From positions 364,903,568-364,967,567 of the forward strand of contig OW240912.1 of assembly GCA_933207985.1 (NCBI GenBank): 64,000 nt of DNA. Reading direction: 5' to 3'. The notes beneath the pieces were generated by a model. That model made no database searches and was not told the DNA's origin. It saw nothing but the letters and a program-made list of their open reading frames with translations. This stretch comes from Pelobates cultripes. Taxonomy: Eukaryota; Chordata; Amphibia; Anura; Pelobatidae. This document shows, in pieces, positions 21,701-34,149 of this stretch; position 1 is the first letter of the stretch; every line of letters begins with the position of its first letter. The translations under genes were made by a program, and so were the position numbers.

Positions 21701-22585
21701 GCCTGGACTACAAAAATAAAGAATTAAATTTTTAAAAAAAAAGGTGTTTGGGTCACTTGCCATAGAAAGTTTGCAGATCTCATCTGTCATAATGCAACTG
21801 TATTTTGGCATATACCCTAAGAAAACCACTAACGTATATTTTTATGGGGGAGAGAACATTGGTTTGGTAGCTCTAGGCTGAGAGCACATCGTCTGTACTT
21901 TCAAACATGATGTTTTTATCATATAATATGTCAAATTATTATTAAAGTCCAATTTATTATTTTTTGATTCAAAAGTCAAGAAAGGAAAACATTTTATATT
22001 GATGTGCTAGGCTGCTAGCAGACATTCATACAGTTCATACAGGCTTGTGAGAGTTTTATTCACATATTTTCCCTGCCCGACAATAAAATCCTCTAGATAT
22101 TTCAAAAGTGGCGTTGTAACATGAAATATATCAATATAAGAGTACAATGCTTTTCATGGCAAAATGGGTGCAGTCCAGTTTAGTTATGCTTAATAAGTGT
22201 AACTCGATCACTTGCTTTATTTGCCAATTGTAAAAGTTAGTTGGAACCTTTTAGGTGTTTTGACATGACTATTTGGAAATTGTGTTCTCTACTGGAACAG
22301 CCACCGGTAACAATAACAAAAAGTTAATGTCTCATGGGGTCCAAGTGTTGAATGATTAGAAAGGGTTAGGTGCAAGGGTAGCCAATCAAAAGCTCTTTCC
22401 AGCTTTTATTGAACTACAACGATCTGGCCAAACATTGATAGTTGCAACAACAGCTGGAGTTCTACAAGTCAGCTACCGTGGGTAAAATTAACTTTCCAGA
22501 GTTTGTTTAATGTAGCATAAATGGTCTTAGATAGTGAATATCACATTGGAGTACACACTACAAAACTATGTAAAAAAAAAAAACA
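21701..22585. other. Unassigned AT-rich sequence
   Basis: No gene or recognised repeat. Confidence 0.5.
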
Positions 22586-22589
22586 CTAA

Positions 22590-24991
22590 AGGGACACCAA
22601 AACATCATTAGCTTAGTGAAGCAGTTTTACTATCTAGACCAAGCTCCTGCAGTCTCACTGCTCAATTCTCTGCCATTTAGGAGTTAAATCGCTTTGTTTA
22701 TCCAACCCTAAGCACACCTCCCTGCATGTTAATTACACAGCCTTCCTAAAAACTTCCTGTAAAGAGTCATCTAATGTTTACACCACCTCTATTGCAAATT
22801 CTGTTTAATTTAGAACCACGTATCTCCAGCTCTGTTAATAGCTCACTAGATGTATGGAGAATGATGGATTCAGCGCTTAGTGTTCAATAGAATAGTAGTA
22901 AAATCTATATAGGCTGCAACCTAAAGGTATGACGTTCCCTCACAAAACATCAGAAAGAGAATCTGGAAGATAGGGGGTTATAGGTCGCGCCAAAAACATA
23001 CAAAATAAAGAATAAAGAACCAAATTTCTGAAGAGTGTAAAATAGTGATAAAAATAACACCATAAAAATGTAGTAAAAAATAGTGAGAATATAATATGTA
23101 CTTACATATATCAATACAGTAAAATACAAATAAGCCCTAAGGTGAACAAAATGGCGAGGTCCACTTGAAAGGCTGGAGGGTGGTAATAGTCCATACAAAT
23201 AGAGTTGAGGAGTAGTCGGTTATTCTTGTTCCAGATGGAAATATGCAAATAGAACGAAAAGAAAATCCAATAGTGCAGACTGCAGCTTGAGCTTCTTTAA
23301 AATGAAAGAGCCAAAACGAAAAGGTATTGCACTCACCTATTTAAGAGCTTGGACTAGCTCAGGTATGATTCGCACTCAGTGGTATTAGTCCCCCACTGAT
23401 GGGATGTTGGTATTTATAGGCGGAGAAGGTCCTCAGAAGAGAGAGAAGAAACAACACAAATATAGTGCTCACTGTATTAATGTTAAAATGGAGAGAGATA
23501 AAAGTATGGAATACTTACATTTGAGTGAGCAGAATGTACTGCTCGCTCCTTTTGGCGTAGGTGGTATAATCCCCACCTAGGATTCTTGAGCAAAGAGGTA
23601 GTTTTGTATACTAAATAACCAGGTCCGGAAATGAAAAAAGTAAATAGAAATAAAATAAAATAAAGGGTGTATGGCAAAATAGAAAATAATAGCCAATATT
23701 CCTTTATTAATACATATATAAAATAGCCAAAATGCGTTTCGCCACACAGGGCTTTATCAACTGGCAATTCAAAGAACACAGACCTGGTATAGAATGGTCT
23801 TATATAAGCAGTAAGTCCATTAGCAATTTCAAAATTCGTGCCAAAATGACATCATAATTTATGCACCAAATAGTTGATATAATATAATTTTTAAAAACAA
23901 AATAAAATATTCATACAATGATATACATAATTTAAAAATAAAAAATTCACTCAAATTTGTTACAATACAGTTGTTTTATATACAGAAAATTGGTGTTAAA
24001 ATAAAGAAGAGATAATTTCCGTGTTCGGGCGGTCACGTGACGTGACGCAACCAATGGCGTGCTTGCGTCACGTGCTTCGCCGTGGGGGAAAGTGGGGACT
24101 GTAGTCAGGAAGGGGCATTGGTGATATAGCTCACGGCTAAAGAGATTCAAAGTGTTGGTGTCAATATAAAGAAAGATGATTTCCGGGTTCCGGCGGGTTT
24201 AACATTAATACTCACTGTGCACTATATTTGTGTTATTTCTTCTCTCTCTTCTGAGGACCTTCTCCGCCTATAAATACCAACATCCCATCAGTGGGGGACT
24301 AATACCACTGAGTGCGAATCATACCTGAGCTAGTCCAAGCTCTTAAATAGGTGAGTGCAATACCTTTTCGTTTTGGCTCTTTAATTTTAAAGAAGCTCAA
24401 GCTGCAGTCTGCACTATTGGATTTTCTTTTCGTTTTATTTGCATATTTCCATCTGGAACAAGAATAACCGACTACTCCTCAACTCTATTTGTATGGACTA
24501 TTACCACCCTCCAGCCTTTCAAGTGGACCTGGCCATTTTGTTCACCTTAGGACTTATTTGTATTTTACTGTATTGATATATGTAAGTACATATTATATTC
24601 TCACTATTTTTTACTACATTTTTATGGTGTTATTTTGATCACTATTTTACACTCTTCAGAAATTTGGTTCTTTATTCTTTATTTTGTATGTTTTTGGCGC
24701 GACCTATAACCACCTATCTTCCAATAGCTCGCTAGACCCTGCAGGAGCCTAGGTAATTAAAGTTCAAGTTACAGAGCAGGAGATACAAGCTTTTAAAGTT
24801 AGTTACATGTGATTAAAAATGAAACCATGTTGTTTTCATGCAAGCTGTGTCAGTCACAGCCAGGGGAACAAAAACAAAACTGATTTAACTCCTAAATGGC
24901 AGTGGATTGAACAGTGAGACTGAATGGGCATGATATATACACCAATACTGCTTCATTAAGCTAAAGTTGTGTTGGTGACTGTAGTGTCCCT
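22590..24991 (+). mobile_element. TTAA MITE split by a 1.9-kb foldback element
   Basis: The left part starts AGGGACACC after a mutated TTAA (CTAA, 22,586-22,589). It follows the body of the nested copy at 4,850 (CTCACTGCTCAATTCTCTGC, GGAGTTAAATCGCTTTG) up to GCTCACTAG at 22,849. It resumes at about 24,736 with ACCCTGCAGGAGCC and ends ACTGTAGTGTCCCT before TTAA at 24,992-24,995. The host element itself is about 0.5 kb. Confidence 0.75.
22850..24722 (-). mobile_element. Penelope-like foldback element with inverted long repeats
   Basis: Bounded by 13-bp direct repeats AATAGCTCACTAG (22,837-22,849) and AATAGCTCGCTAG (24,723-24,735), one mismatch. Two arms of about 525 bp (22,964-23,487 and 24,198-24,723) are nearly identical inverted copies. 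The minus strand of 23,731-23,765 carries TTGATAAAGCCC-TGTGT-GGCGAAACGC, laid out like a hammerhead core with a short helix II. Penelope-like elements are known for variable target duplications, terminal repeats in either orientation and hammerhead motifs. No reverse transcriptase or GIY-YIG frame remains, so it would be non-autonomous. Alternative: an unrelated foldback transposon. Confidence 0.5.
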
Positions 24992-25025
24992 TTAAATTAA
25001 AACTTGTCTGATGCCTTGGTTACAT

Positions 25026-25115
25026 TGAAAAGGACTCTATAGACACCCAGACCACTTGATCTCAAGGAAGTGGTCTGGGTGTCATGTTCCCCTCGTTTTA
25101 ACCCTGCAAAGTAAA
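25026..25115 (+). mobile_element. TTAA MITE end fragment
   Basis: AAAAGGACTCTATAGACACC and the hairpin CAGACCACTTGATC facing AAGTGGTCTGGG match the left end of the elements at 3,638 and 62,818. The body beyond about 25,115 is not recognisable. Confidence 0.5.
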
Positions 25116-25720
25116 ATGTTTTTATGTATGAACATACAGTGATAAGGAGGAATTAAACCACGTTTATATTTCTCCTCCTCATTGGCAGTGTCTGCCCTGG
25201 CTGTGACTGGACTGTGCCTAGTTTGTGATATAATCTGTACATACACACAATTTATATATACAAATATATATACACACACAACATACGCATACACAATGTC
25301 ATATATACTACATGATTTGCTCAATATTACAACAGTCAGACCACATACTGCATAGTGTCTCACATCATCATTACAGTGCAGGGTTCTCTAATTTCTAGGC
25401 AGCGTTGGAACATGCATGTCCCTGTGTGCCCAATATTAGTGGAGGTTACACTCCCAGGCAGCAGCGGATATTTGCAGGTGTTATAATTGAAATTTAGTCC
25501 TCTCCCATTAGTTAAATGTAGGTACAGAGAGAAGATGAGGAGACAGAGACAGAGTTAATCATGACATATCATTATCAGGAGAGGGTGTGAATAATAGTGG
25601 AAGCTTCAAATAGCCACTGCTGCCTAGAAGTGTAACTCCCACCAATCTAGAACATACCGAAGTGTTACTCCTACCAGTTTAGTACATACTAAAGTGTAAC
25701 TCCCACCAATCTAGAACAGA
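25116..25720. other. Unassigned sequence with a short local repeat
   Basis: The phrase GTGTAACTCCCACCAATCTA occurs, with variations, three times between about 25,629 and 25,724 (period about 40 bp). No gene recognised. Confidence 0.5.
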
Positions 25721-25724
25721 TCGA

Positions 25725-25815
25725 GACATCTATCTATCTGTCTATCTCTCTATCTATCTATTTATCCATCTGCCAGTTTGTTGGACTGGCTATCCATCCA
25801 TCCATCCAAATATCT

Positions 25816-25860
<45 letters not shown>

Positions 25861-26047
25861 AAATCGATCTATCTATCTCTATATCTATCTATCTGTCTAT
25901 CTATCTATCTATCTATCCATCTGCCAGTTTGTTGGACTGGCTATCCATCCATCCAAATATCTATAGATAGATAGAAAATCTATCTATAGATATTTGGATG
26001 GATGGATGGGTGGATAGCCAATCCAACAAACTGGCAGATGGATAGAA

Positions 26048-26085
<38 letters not shown>
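25725..26085. repeat. GATA/CTAT microsatellite with direct and inverted duplicated blocks
   Basis: Runs of CTAT and GATA alternate. A block containing ATCTGCCAGTTTGTTGGACT and GGCTATCCATCCATCC occurs directly at about 25,768 and 25,918, and in inverse at about 25,993-26,045. The array is therefore partly palindromic. Confidence 0.9.
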
Positions 26086-26086
<1 letters not shown>

Positions 26087-26089
26087 AAC

Positions 26090-28355
26090 AGAATAACATG
26101 TTTTAATTATGCTGAGTGTGAGAGGGATGTGCAATGCACTACCAATCAATAAAGGGTTTATTGTATGGTTGTGTTTTGTAGCCAAGTGTTACAATGACAT
26201 TTATTGGCTTTGTGAATGTTTTATGGAGTGTAGGAAGGAGTGTTACAAATATGGCTTTTCAACCATATACAGATGACACATCCATGTACTGTATAGCTGC
26301 ATTTAGTGTTCTATGAGTCAGAAGACCATAAGCTTCCACAGACTGATGTCATTATACCCATTAGAATCGTAAATTAGTTCCAGAGACACGGACTTGTCAG
26401 TGACAGCACCTCATACTATTTTTTTTTTTCCTAGCAATTCTGCTGTGAGTTTATCACAATAAACTCAACATATGAATATTATTTGCATTATTTTAACTGT
26501 AACCACTTTAAGAACTGAAAGTGTTTCAGTATGGAGGTTGCCATCTTGAAACTGTGTAACAAGTTTCAAACACCCAATGAAGGCTGTAGGGAGCTGGGCT
26601 GTCATCAGTTATTCAGAGATTTGGATGGGCTGTTGTGGAAATTCATGCCTTTATCAGCTGAGCAGCATGAGAGGGGCATTGTAAGGAAAATGAGAGCCCT
26701 CATGTTTTTGAAACAATTTTAAAATGGTTTAAAACAAACTGGCCCAAAATAGTTCTTTTGGGACAGAAGAGGATTGACAGACAAAATAAAGTCAGTATAA
26801 TAATTGGGGGTTTATACCTCTCAATAGCCCCAGATATGGCAGGACATTGCCAAATTGATTTACCATCTTAGTTTGCCCTCTTGGATCCTGCTTTTAGGGA
26901 CAGTAATCGCTGTTCCATGCTTTTGGGGACCCCCATTCACCCAAGCAACAGGGCATCATCAGACACGCTTGCACTGTGTAAACTAGATTCAGGGATTTTG
27001 GTTTAAAGGAGAGCATTTCACAAATTAAAATCAATAGAGGGCTGCTCTGGCAATTAAAGAATCAGGTCAGATCAGGAACAGGTAGTCTAATATAGAAACA
27101 TGAATTCTCAGCATTGTTAGATGACATGACTGCAGAGGGAAACACCACCTTCTGACCAGAGACATGATTCATCTAATGAGAAACCCAGAGGTAAGGTGTC
27201 AGAGGCACACTAAAGCTGTCAAGAAGACAGATTTCCTCCAAACCATGCAGGCATCTGAAAACGTGTGGCAGGATTATACATCCACTCAGATAAGTTTGAC
27301 CCTCTATGTAGTAAAGCTAAGCTTTCAAAAGAGCAATCCAAAGATGTGTTAAAATATATACAATAAATAGATTCAATCAAATCTGGAAATCTAAAGATTA
27401 TTGTATTGTTTATACACTATAATGTCCACAGCAGCAAACAGTTAAAGGGGCAGTATAAACACCATAACCACTATAGAATATAGGCTATTAGCCCTGTCAA
27501 GTGTTTGAGTAAAATTGCGGGTCCCCCAGGAACCCAAAGACCATTCCCGTCACCTGCCGAATTGCTAAAGTGGAATTTACCCTGTTTTATTACCAATATA
27601 AATTTTGTACCTGTCTAGATAGAAGTGATCGTCAAAGCATATCAGTTGATGCTCACAGTTATCAGTACCCTCCAAATATGGTAAAAAAAAACCTGAAATC
27701 GTTAATGCAGAAGTGTATTACTGTATTAAGCAAGATTCTTTTTAAGAGTTTTTTTTTTTACAACATTTGAATAAAGAAGGAACTGTTTGTAATTTTGGTT
27801 TTGTGAGAAATTGCATACTTTAATCGAGTCTAGAAAATCTGATACCGTTTTTTTTACATTTTAAAATCCTAAATATAAAATAATCAAGAAAGACTTCAAC
27901 CCTGGCACACATAAACACAACCAAGCACCACTCAAAGAATCAGGCTGACTCAGACTGCCAATCAAGCAGACCGGCCCACCAAGGATGGACCAGGCAAAGT
28001 GTGCTGTATCATAGTGCCCTGAATATAGCACAAGCATGTCTAATAATGCGTTCGCTCAACACTTTCTGGGGACACTTCCCTGGCAAGTCGGGACAGTGAG
28101 ATAGGACCTGAAATTGGAACGGATGGCAGACATGCCATGACGTGTTATGGATTATTGGGTTTAGGTTTAGAGTTTGGTTAAATTTAGTACTGGGGTAAGT
28201 GGGGTGTTTCATGTTTAACCGAAATAAAGCCTAGGATTAAGGTAAAGGTTTGTTTCTTTTAGGTTCAGGCTTTGATTGCCTAAATGTGGGACTAAGGAAA
28301 GATTTTTGGAGAGGTTAAATTTAGGGTTAGGCAATAGGCTATTAGACAAATGTTT
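26090..28355. other. Mostly unassigned sequence
   Basis: One TTAA MITE end (TTAAAGGGGCAGTATAAACACC) begins at 27,442 and is followed by ACCATAACCACTATAG; the rest of that element is not clear. Short open frames at 26,531-26,722 and 27,164-27,352 match nothing I know. No RNA gene recognised. Confidence 0.45.
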
Positions 28356-28359
28356 TTGA

Positions 28360-28860
28360 GATTTAGTTGCCTAAAACTAGACTAAAACTAAAACAATTCA
28401 GATGACTAAAATATGACTAAGACTAAAATGGCTTTTTAGTAAAAAAAGAAACTATGACAAACTAAATGACAAACGGGGGAGAGAGGAGAAGAATTGAGAC
28501 ACATGGGGGGACTAAGAGAATAAGACACATGGAGGGATGGGGCAAAAGAGACTCAGAGGGGCTGGGGAAGTGGCAAAAGACACTCAAAAGGGCTTGGAAA
28601 GGGGCAAAAGAGACTCAGAGGGGCTGGGGAAGGGGCAAAAGAGACACAGAGGGACCGGGGAAGGGGCAAAAGAGACAGATAGAGGCTTTAATAAAACACA
28701 TTAGATTTTAGCCGTGTCAACTAAAATCTACTGGAGCTTTAGTCGACTAAAACTAAGCTAAAATGAAAACAAATCAAATGACTAAAACTAAAATGGCTTT
28801 TTAGTCAAAGGAATATGACTAAAAGTAAATTGAAATTTTCTGCCAAAATTAACACTGCCT
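28360..28860. repeat. Dispersed repeat of ACTAAAACTAAAATGGCTT type with internal minisatellite
   Basis: Left (28,375-28,470) and right (28,715-28,850) parts share phrases such as GACTAAAACTAAAATGGCTT and TTTTTAGTCAAAGG. Between them a purine-rich minisatellite (about 28,500-28,680) repeats a unit of roughly 35 bp built on GGGGCAAAAGAGACTCAGAG, about five times. The frame of 81 codons across it is a repeat translation. The flanks resemble a common vertebrate DNA-transposon-derived repeat; the class is not certain. Confidence 0.6.
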
Positions 28861-31365
28861 CTTGTGTCTTCTACAGCCCAATCAGACTCCCATGATTGTT
28901 GAACTGCAGTAGTATGCATTACAATGCCGCCCTTGCTTATCCTGCAAGGTATTTCCTGTGTGAGAGGCTGTTAGTGGGCAGATAGGAAGTGATTGATCCC
29001 TTCCACTTCCTGTCCAGCCTCACACACAGACACTGGAGGAGCTTGACAGCACTAAGTCTTACGCCCTCAATAACTGTTCCTGCAGCTCTGTTATTAAACA
29101 TAGGAGACTGATTGGACTACAGAGGACACTGGCCAAGGTTCCAGGTACTTATATCGTTCCACCAGCCCACCTCCAAAATTGTACGTTTAAGTGATGCAAA
29201 CAGGTGCCCTCTACAGAACATGCACCGATAGGCGGGTACCTAATCTGTCCCATGGGAAAGTCTGGACTTCAGCTTTCATTAGTAGCATGTAAAGCACTAA
29301 AAGTGGAGCAATTGCCATGGAAACAAGTGGAACCACAGGCACATTCCATTGGTAACTGCACCCTTTTTAGATGACCAATTGCTATGACCAACATATTGCA
29401 TAACAAGATGGACTCATTGGGGGTAGATTTGCTAGAAGCTCTTCAAAGGGTGTAGAGCAAAAACTGCAAATTTACTCTGCACTTCTATGTAGTAAATACT
29501 TACTAGGGACCTTGCTAATCTTAAGCATTTACTACTTTATGTCCAAGTGCCATTTGTAATAACGGAGTAGCTAGATCCTTTGTATGTGCAATGCAAGATG
29601 CAATGTGAAAGCAGCTGAGGTCCTGTAGATATTGAACATGACGAGACTCCTGCTCAGTGCACAGAAAATTCAGCTGTTGGTTTGAGACCAGATTAAAAGC
29701 AATGGGAGGCTTAACTCAGTGGGGCTTTTGACAAACTAAACATATAATACATTCATAAATTCTAGATCTCAAGTTCATCTCAAGTAGATCTGATTTCCAC
29801 ACAGTTAAAAAAAAATTTCATTATTCGACTATAACTTGTTGTTGGCGGCTAGAATTGGCACCTTACTCAACAAATCCTTTTTAAATTAAGTAAACTTCAT
29901 ATTTCCTCCGTGCTTGTGAAGGACTGAGGGCAAACATAGTAAATATTGCCATAATATAAATACAACATACTCATTTTTTACCCTTGTGCATTGGTCATCA
30001 ACCTGTGTTTGAATCTAGCACAGTTAATCTAACACTACAATGATTATAGTGATAAATATCCCAGAAAATATACAACTGCCAAAGAGAAACATCATCTTTA
30101 GTAATTTTTTTCACTTCATGTTAATTGCAAACATTTAAAAAAAAATTTTTTTAATTTTCTTGAAAGGGAGGTAAACTGAGCATCTGACGTACGTATAAAA
30201 AGGTTAAGGATGGCATGGAGCTCCATACTCAGTTAATGTTAACAGTCTGTTATTCCATGACGTTCCGATCAGGAAGACTAATATTGAGATCTTATGTTCT
30301 CCGTTGTCATAATGACATAGGATGTTGGCAGTACTTTAAGTCAAGGTAGTAAAAATTACAAAAAAATTTTTTTTTTTAAATGAGTAAAGAATATCTGAAT
30401 AATACCATCTAGCTCTACCAGGTTTGTGAAAAAAGACAACTATTATATACCATCTAGCTCTTTTTTTCATTTGGATTTTATTACATGTCCTCACTAATGC
30501 TTTGTACAAGTATCAGTTTTGAAATCACAACAGAATGAATAGCTAAATAGTACAAACTTTCTTTTTTGTAGTAAAGCACTGCTTTACTGATGTGGAAAAA
30601 GATTTATAAAGTAAAAACTATTGTAGCTAATTTTTGGAAAAAAAAGTTTTAAAAAATGACATTGGACTGTCTGTTTAAAATAAACGAGCTAAAATCCAAT
30701 ATTGACGCGTTTTGATAACTTCAAAGCCACCAGAGTTTAAACTAAAGAGAAGCCAGTTACTGGCCATACTTTTTTTTATGAGTTTATACGTGCACAGCCG
30801 TAGTTGTGCTCAGAACAGATGGTTGTGCAGTACCACTCCCAGAAACCTTTGCAGTGCTTCTTGATGATACGTACAACTGTGCTACTATGGTTTAGAGGGG
30901 AATACCAGAAAGTGTGGGCTTATTTAGCTGTGATATTATAAACGTGTCTTCAAGAACCAGCAAGAAGAGGTATTTTAGAATGAGGGAGGTGGGACAGAGT
31001 GCTGAAATATATATAAATATGAAAAACCTAGATAAAATTAAGTTGGTAAAATATACAGATAATTATTGATGCCAAAAAAAATGTAAAATATATAATTTTG
31101 TGTGGTATCTGGAGCTTCCTTCCTACAAGTTTTCAAAGGGTCGCTGTAAGGTCATCCAAGTATAGGTTTACCCACTGACGTTTGAAAATGAAGAAGAGTC
31201 AGATAGACCTTAACCCAGAAGATTGTCTATGATGTGACTAGTTCTGAGACTATCCAATTCTAGCTGCCACCCCAGCTATTCTTGATATTTCTTTAAATTG
31301 TAAGGACATGCTCTTTTATTGTAAATATGTTTGGATTTTTGGCTGTAGATTCATTATAAAGACAT
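28861..31365. other. Unassigned sequence
   Basis: No gene, RNA or clear repeat recognised. Poly-A/T runs occur near 30,130-30,155 and 30,360-30,380. Confidence 0.5.
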
Positions 31366-31369
31366 TTCT

Positions 31370-31960
31370 ACTCAAATTCACCATACACCCCGCTCTCAAG
31401 TGAGAGGGGAACAGCACTTGGCTATTGTGGATGATAGGCTGTCTGTAGAAGGGGATTGAGTACTACATCTTGGAATTCATGAATCCACTTTTGCATGTGT
31501 TTATCAGTGTGCACAATAACAGTATCCTTCTGGAATATAAGAACATCACGAGGGAAGTCTTTGAACCGCACTGTGCACCTGGTCCTATAAATGCAATAAT
31601 TCCTTGGCCATTATATGACCACATAGACCAATCGTCAAACTTAATGACTCCCACGAGATAGCTGACCGTATCATTACAGACACCCCACCACGTTTAACAG
31701 TCGTCAATGGACATTTTGCGTTGAATGCATCTGTTGGTTTTCTCCAGACATAAATCTGTCCATATGTAGAAAATAGAGTGAACGATGACTCAAGAGACCA
31801 TATAACTTTTTTTCCAGGGCAAAGGAATCCATGTTTTGTACTTCTTTCATTAGGTTTTGTGTTGTCGTGAGCTGGCCTTGGGTATGAGCTGTTCCCAAGC
31901 TGCAGCTTAGCCATGAATTGTAGCTTCACGAAGCTCCCTATGTGTTTTTTTGAGAATGAG
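31370..31960 (-). pseudogene. Tc1-like transposase relic
   Basis: The minus strand from about 31,930 down reads AKLQLGNSSYP, then KKVIWSLESSFTLFSTYGQIY, KPTDAFNAKCPLTTVKRGG and SVMIRSAISW. This is the middle (DDE) part of a Tc1-family transposase. The motif usually read W-S-D-E-S-x-F has leucine in place of the first catalytic aspartate (SLESSF). Further downstream (about 31,500-31,460) the frame continues weakly as a QKWIHEF-like stretch. The N-terminal DNA-binding domain and both terminal repeats were not found. Inactive. Confidence 0.75.
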
Positions 31961-32205
31961 TCATAGGGATGGTGATTTAATTATGTGTTAATACTAGAGG
32001 CTGTAATTTTGGGGCACTTGTCCTTGTATCCCAGTGAGCCTCAACTTGCACTCCCTTGTCCTCTTTAATGTAGTACGTCAATGTATACTGTAGGCTGACA
32101 TAGGTTATTAGAATGTTCCTCTTGACAATGATAAAATAAAAAATTTGCAGGATTGCAGCCAGTTGACCAGGAATTGAAGCAATGAGAGTATGGTGCTCTT
32201 TGGGC

Positions 32206-32236
<31 letters not shown>

Positions 32237-33430
32237 CATACACACGTAAACATATTTGCCCTACTATCACACTAATACCATTTCAAAAATAGATTTGGAT
32301 TTACATTACACTGCAGAGGACACATTGCGTGCAAAAACCTGATCTACAGCCAATAATCCAAACATATTTAAAATAAAAGAGCATGTAAGGTCCTTACAGT
32401 TTAAAGAAATTTCAAGAATTAATATGCTATCCTTTAAACATTTGAAGTACATCAACTCATTCATCCACAAGCACATTTTAAAATTGTTGCCTTTTGGCAA
32501 AACCTATTATTTCTGTCTCTGCACAAGTACACATACACACTATACACGTATTCTAAATCATAAATCTCTTCTTTATGCCTTTGGCCATATTCAGGTTCTT
32601 TTTCCACCAAGTATTCTTTAGATAAATATTGCTAATTTTAACATTTCAGTTTACTTCATCTGTTCAGAGCTTCTAGGACAATAAGATTAGACTGTAAATT
32701 TTGGTCAGTGGCCTCAGCTGTCAGAATGTTTTAGAATCCCAACACGCACATACGGAACAATACAGAGGACAGTTTGGTCATTTGAGATGGCTGGGGTTAA
32801 CATAATATAAAGAAATAGAAATATCATGCAACAGGCTTTAGTCAAAGGAGTACAGAATAGTGGTAATACGGGTAAGCAAGGGTAAGGTCAAGATTGGCGA
32901 GATCAAAATAGTCAAAAGCAAGTCAATGTCAACATACAAACAATCAGAGGCCAGTACAGAACGCACTCTCAGGATATGAAAGATCTTGATATGGCACACG
33001 TCTCCTGGTGGACTGAGGTAATATAGGGCTACTGTCTGGTGTCATCTGGTGAACAATGCCAGAGCACCATAGAAGTGTAAAGCGAGAAAGACACTGTCCT
33101 GTCATTCTGGCTATATAAGAAATTATACGGACAGTGTTCCACATAATTCATGACATTGGAACAACGTTCTCGGTGCTCGTTCTCTCATTAATACTATGTT
33201 GGTTGGTTTGAGGACAACTTGTGTTATTTTCAATGACAGGACGGCGCACTGTGTCATGTTTGTTGGGGCCACAGATGTCATGCAAGTGTCAAATTTTGCT
33301 AACCTTGTGATGATGGATGGAGCGTCCTGCATCAAAATTGACCCTAGAATGATGCACTGTGTCACATTGAGTAGGTGAATAACACTGGCTAGAGGTGGGT
33401 ACCCTGACATCAAACAACTGATTGGAAAAT
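31961..33430. other. Unassigned, with TA/CA microsatellite and retroelement-like phrases
   Basis: A (TA)n-(CA) tract lies at 32,206-32,245. From about 32,820 to 33,160 phrases such as GGGTAAGGTCAAG and CTGGCTATATAAG resemble the block at 12,700-12,960. From about 33,240 to 33,365 GCACTGTGTCA occurs twice. Together these suggest a decayed long-terminal-repeat-like or other dispersed element of unknown class. Confidence 0.35.
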
Positions 33431-34067
33431 ATAATAAAGTCGTTTTTTTTCTCAATGGAATGTACAAAAAAATCTTACAGAAAAGCCTTAATTATATTGT
33501 ACAATGTACATGGAATTTTGGCTATGTGAATAAAGAAATTATGAGGTATAGGTCCCTCAAAATCAGTATCAACTAACTTTAAGGCAAATCATCTCTTTTG
33601 GACTATCATACTTAGCCAGCGAGAAACACATTCGGAGTGTCACCATTTAGTGTTGCAGCTCTTTTCTTATGTCTAAATAATTATAATAATAATAATAATA
33701 ACAACAACACAAATTTTGCATTCACATTTTTGGATCTATAAGTACAAATCACAGTTAAACATTTTACATGAGATGGGTTTTTAACTTATCAGTTTCGGAG
33801 GGATATCTTTTTTAACATATCGAACTTAAGATTTCCTTGGCTAATCAAAATAGCTTCCTCCTTTCATTCCCAGAAACCCAAACTCATCTAATTCACTGTC
33901 CTCTGTATCATTCATGACCACTTTTATCAATGACAAAATCATTGTCTGAAGAATTGTTGCTTTTTTAAAGGACAGAAAGTATTAGCCTCATTTATTTTGT
34001 GATTATTCTCACATTCTTTTCTTTCCCACTACGTGTGAATCTCTTTCGCCCCGCATCTGGATAAGTG
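33431..34067. other. Unassigned AT-rich sequence with a short AAT microsatellite
   Basis: A run of about seven AAT/ATA units followed by AAC units is seen at 33,680-33,712. No gene recognised. Confidence 0.5.
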
Positions 34068-34149
34068 TTTAACCCCTTAAGGACCAAATTTCTGGAATAA
34101 AAGGGAATCATGACATGTCACACATGTCATGTGTCCTTAAGGGGTTAAA
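34068..34149. mobile_element. 82-bp MITE with TTTAACCCCTTAAGGAC ends
   Basis: Left terminus TTTAACCCCTTAAGGACC and right terminus GTCCTTAAGGGGTTAAA are inverted copies. A central inverted repeat CATGACATGT-CAC-ACATGTCATG follows. The ends match those at 16,351 and 18,551, so this is a minimal, non-coding relative of the composite element there. Confidence 0.75.

Noticed and set aside
25725..26085. CRISPR-like alternation of repeats and spacers
   Set aside because: The repeats are tetranucleotide GATA/CTAT runs and the spacers are copies of one another. The setting is eukaryotic.
33123..33467. Minus-strand frame of 114 codons with a plus-strand partner
   Set aside because: Both strands are open over a region with GCACTGTGTCA repeats; no known domain.
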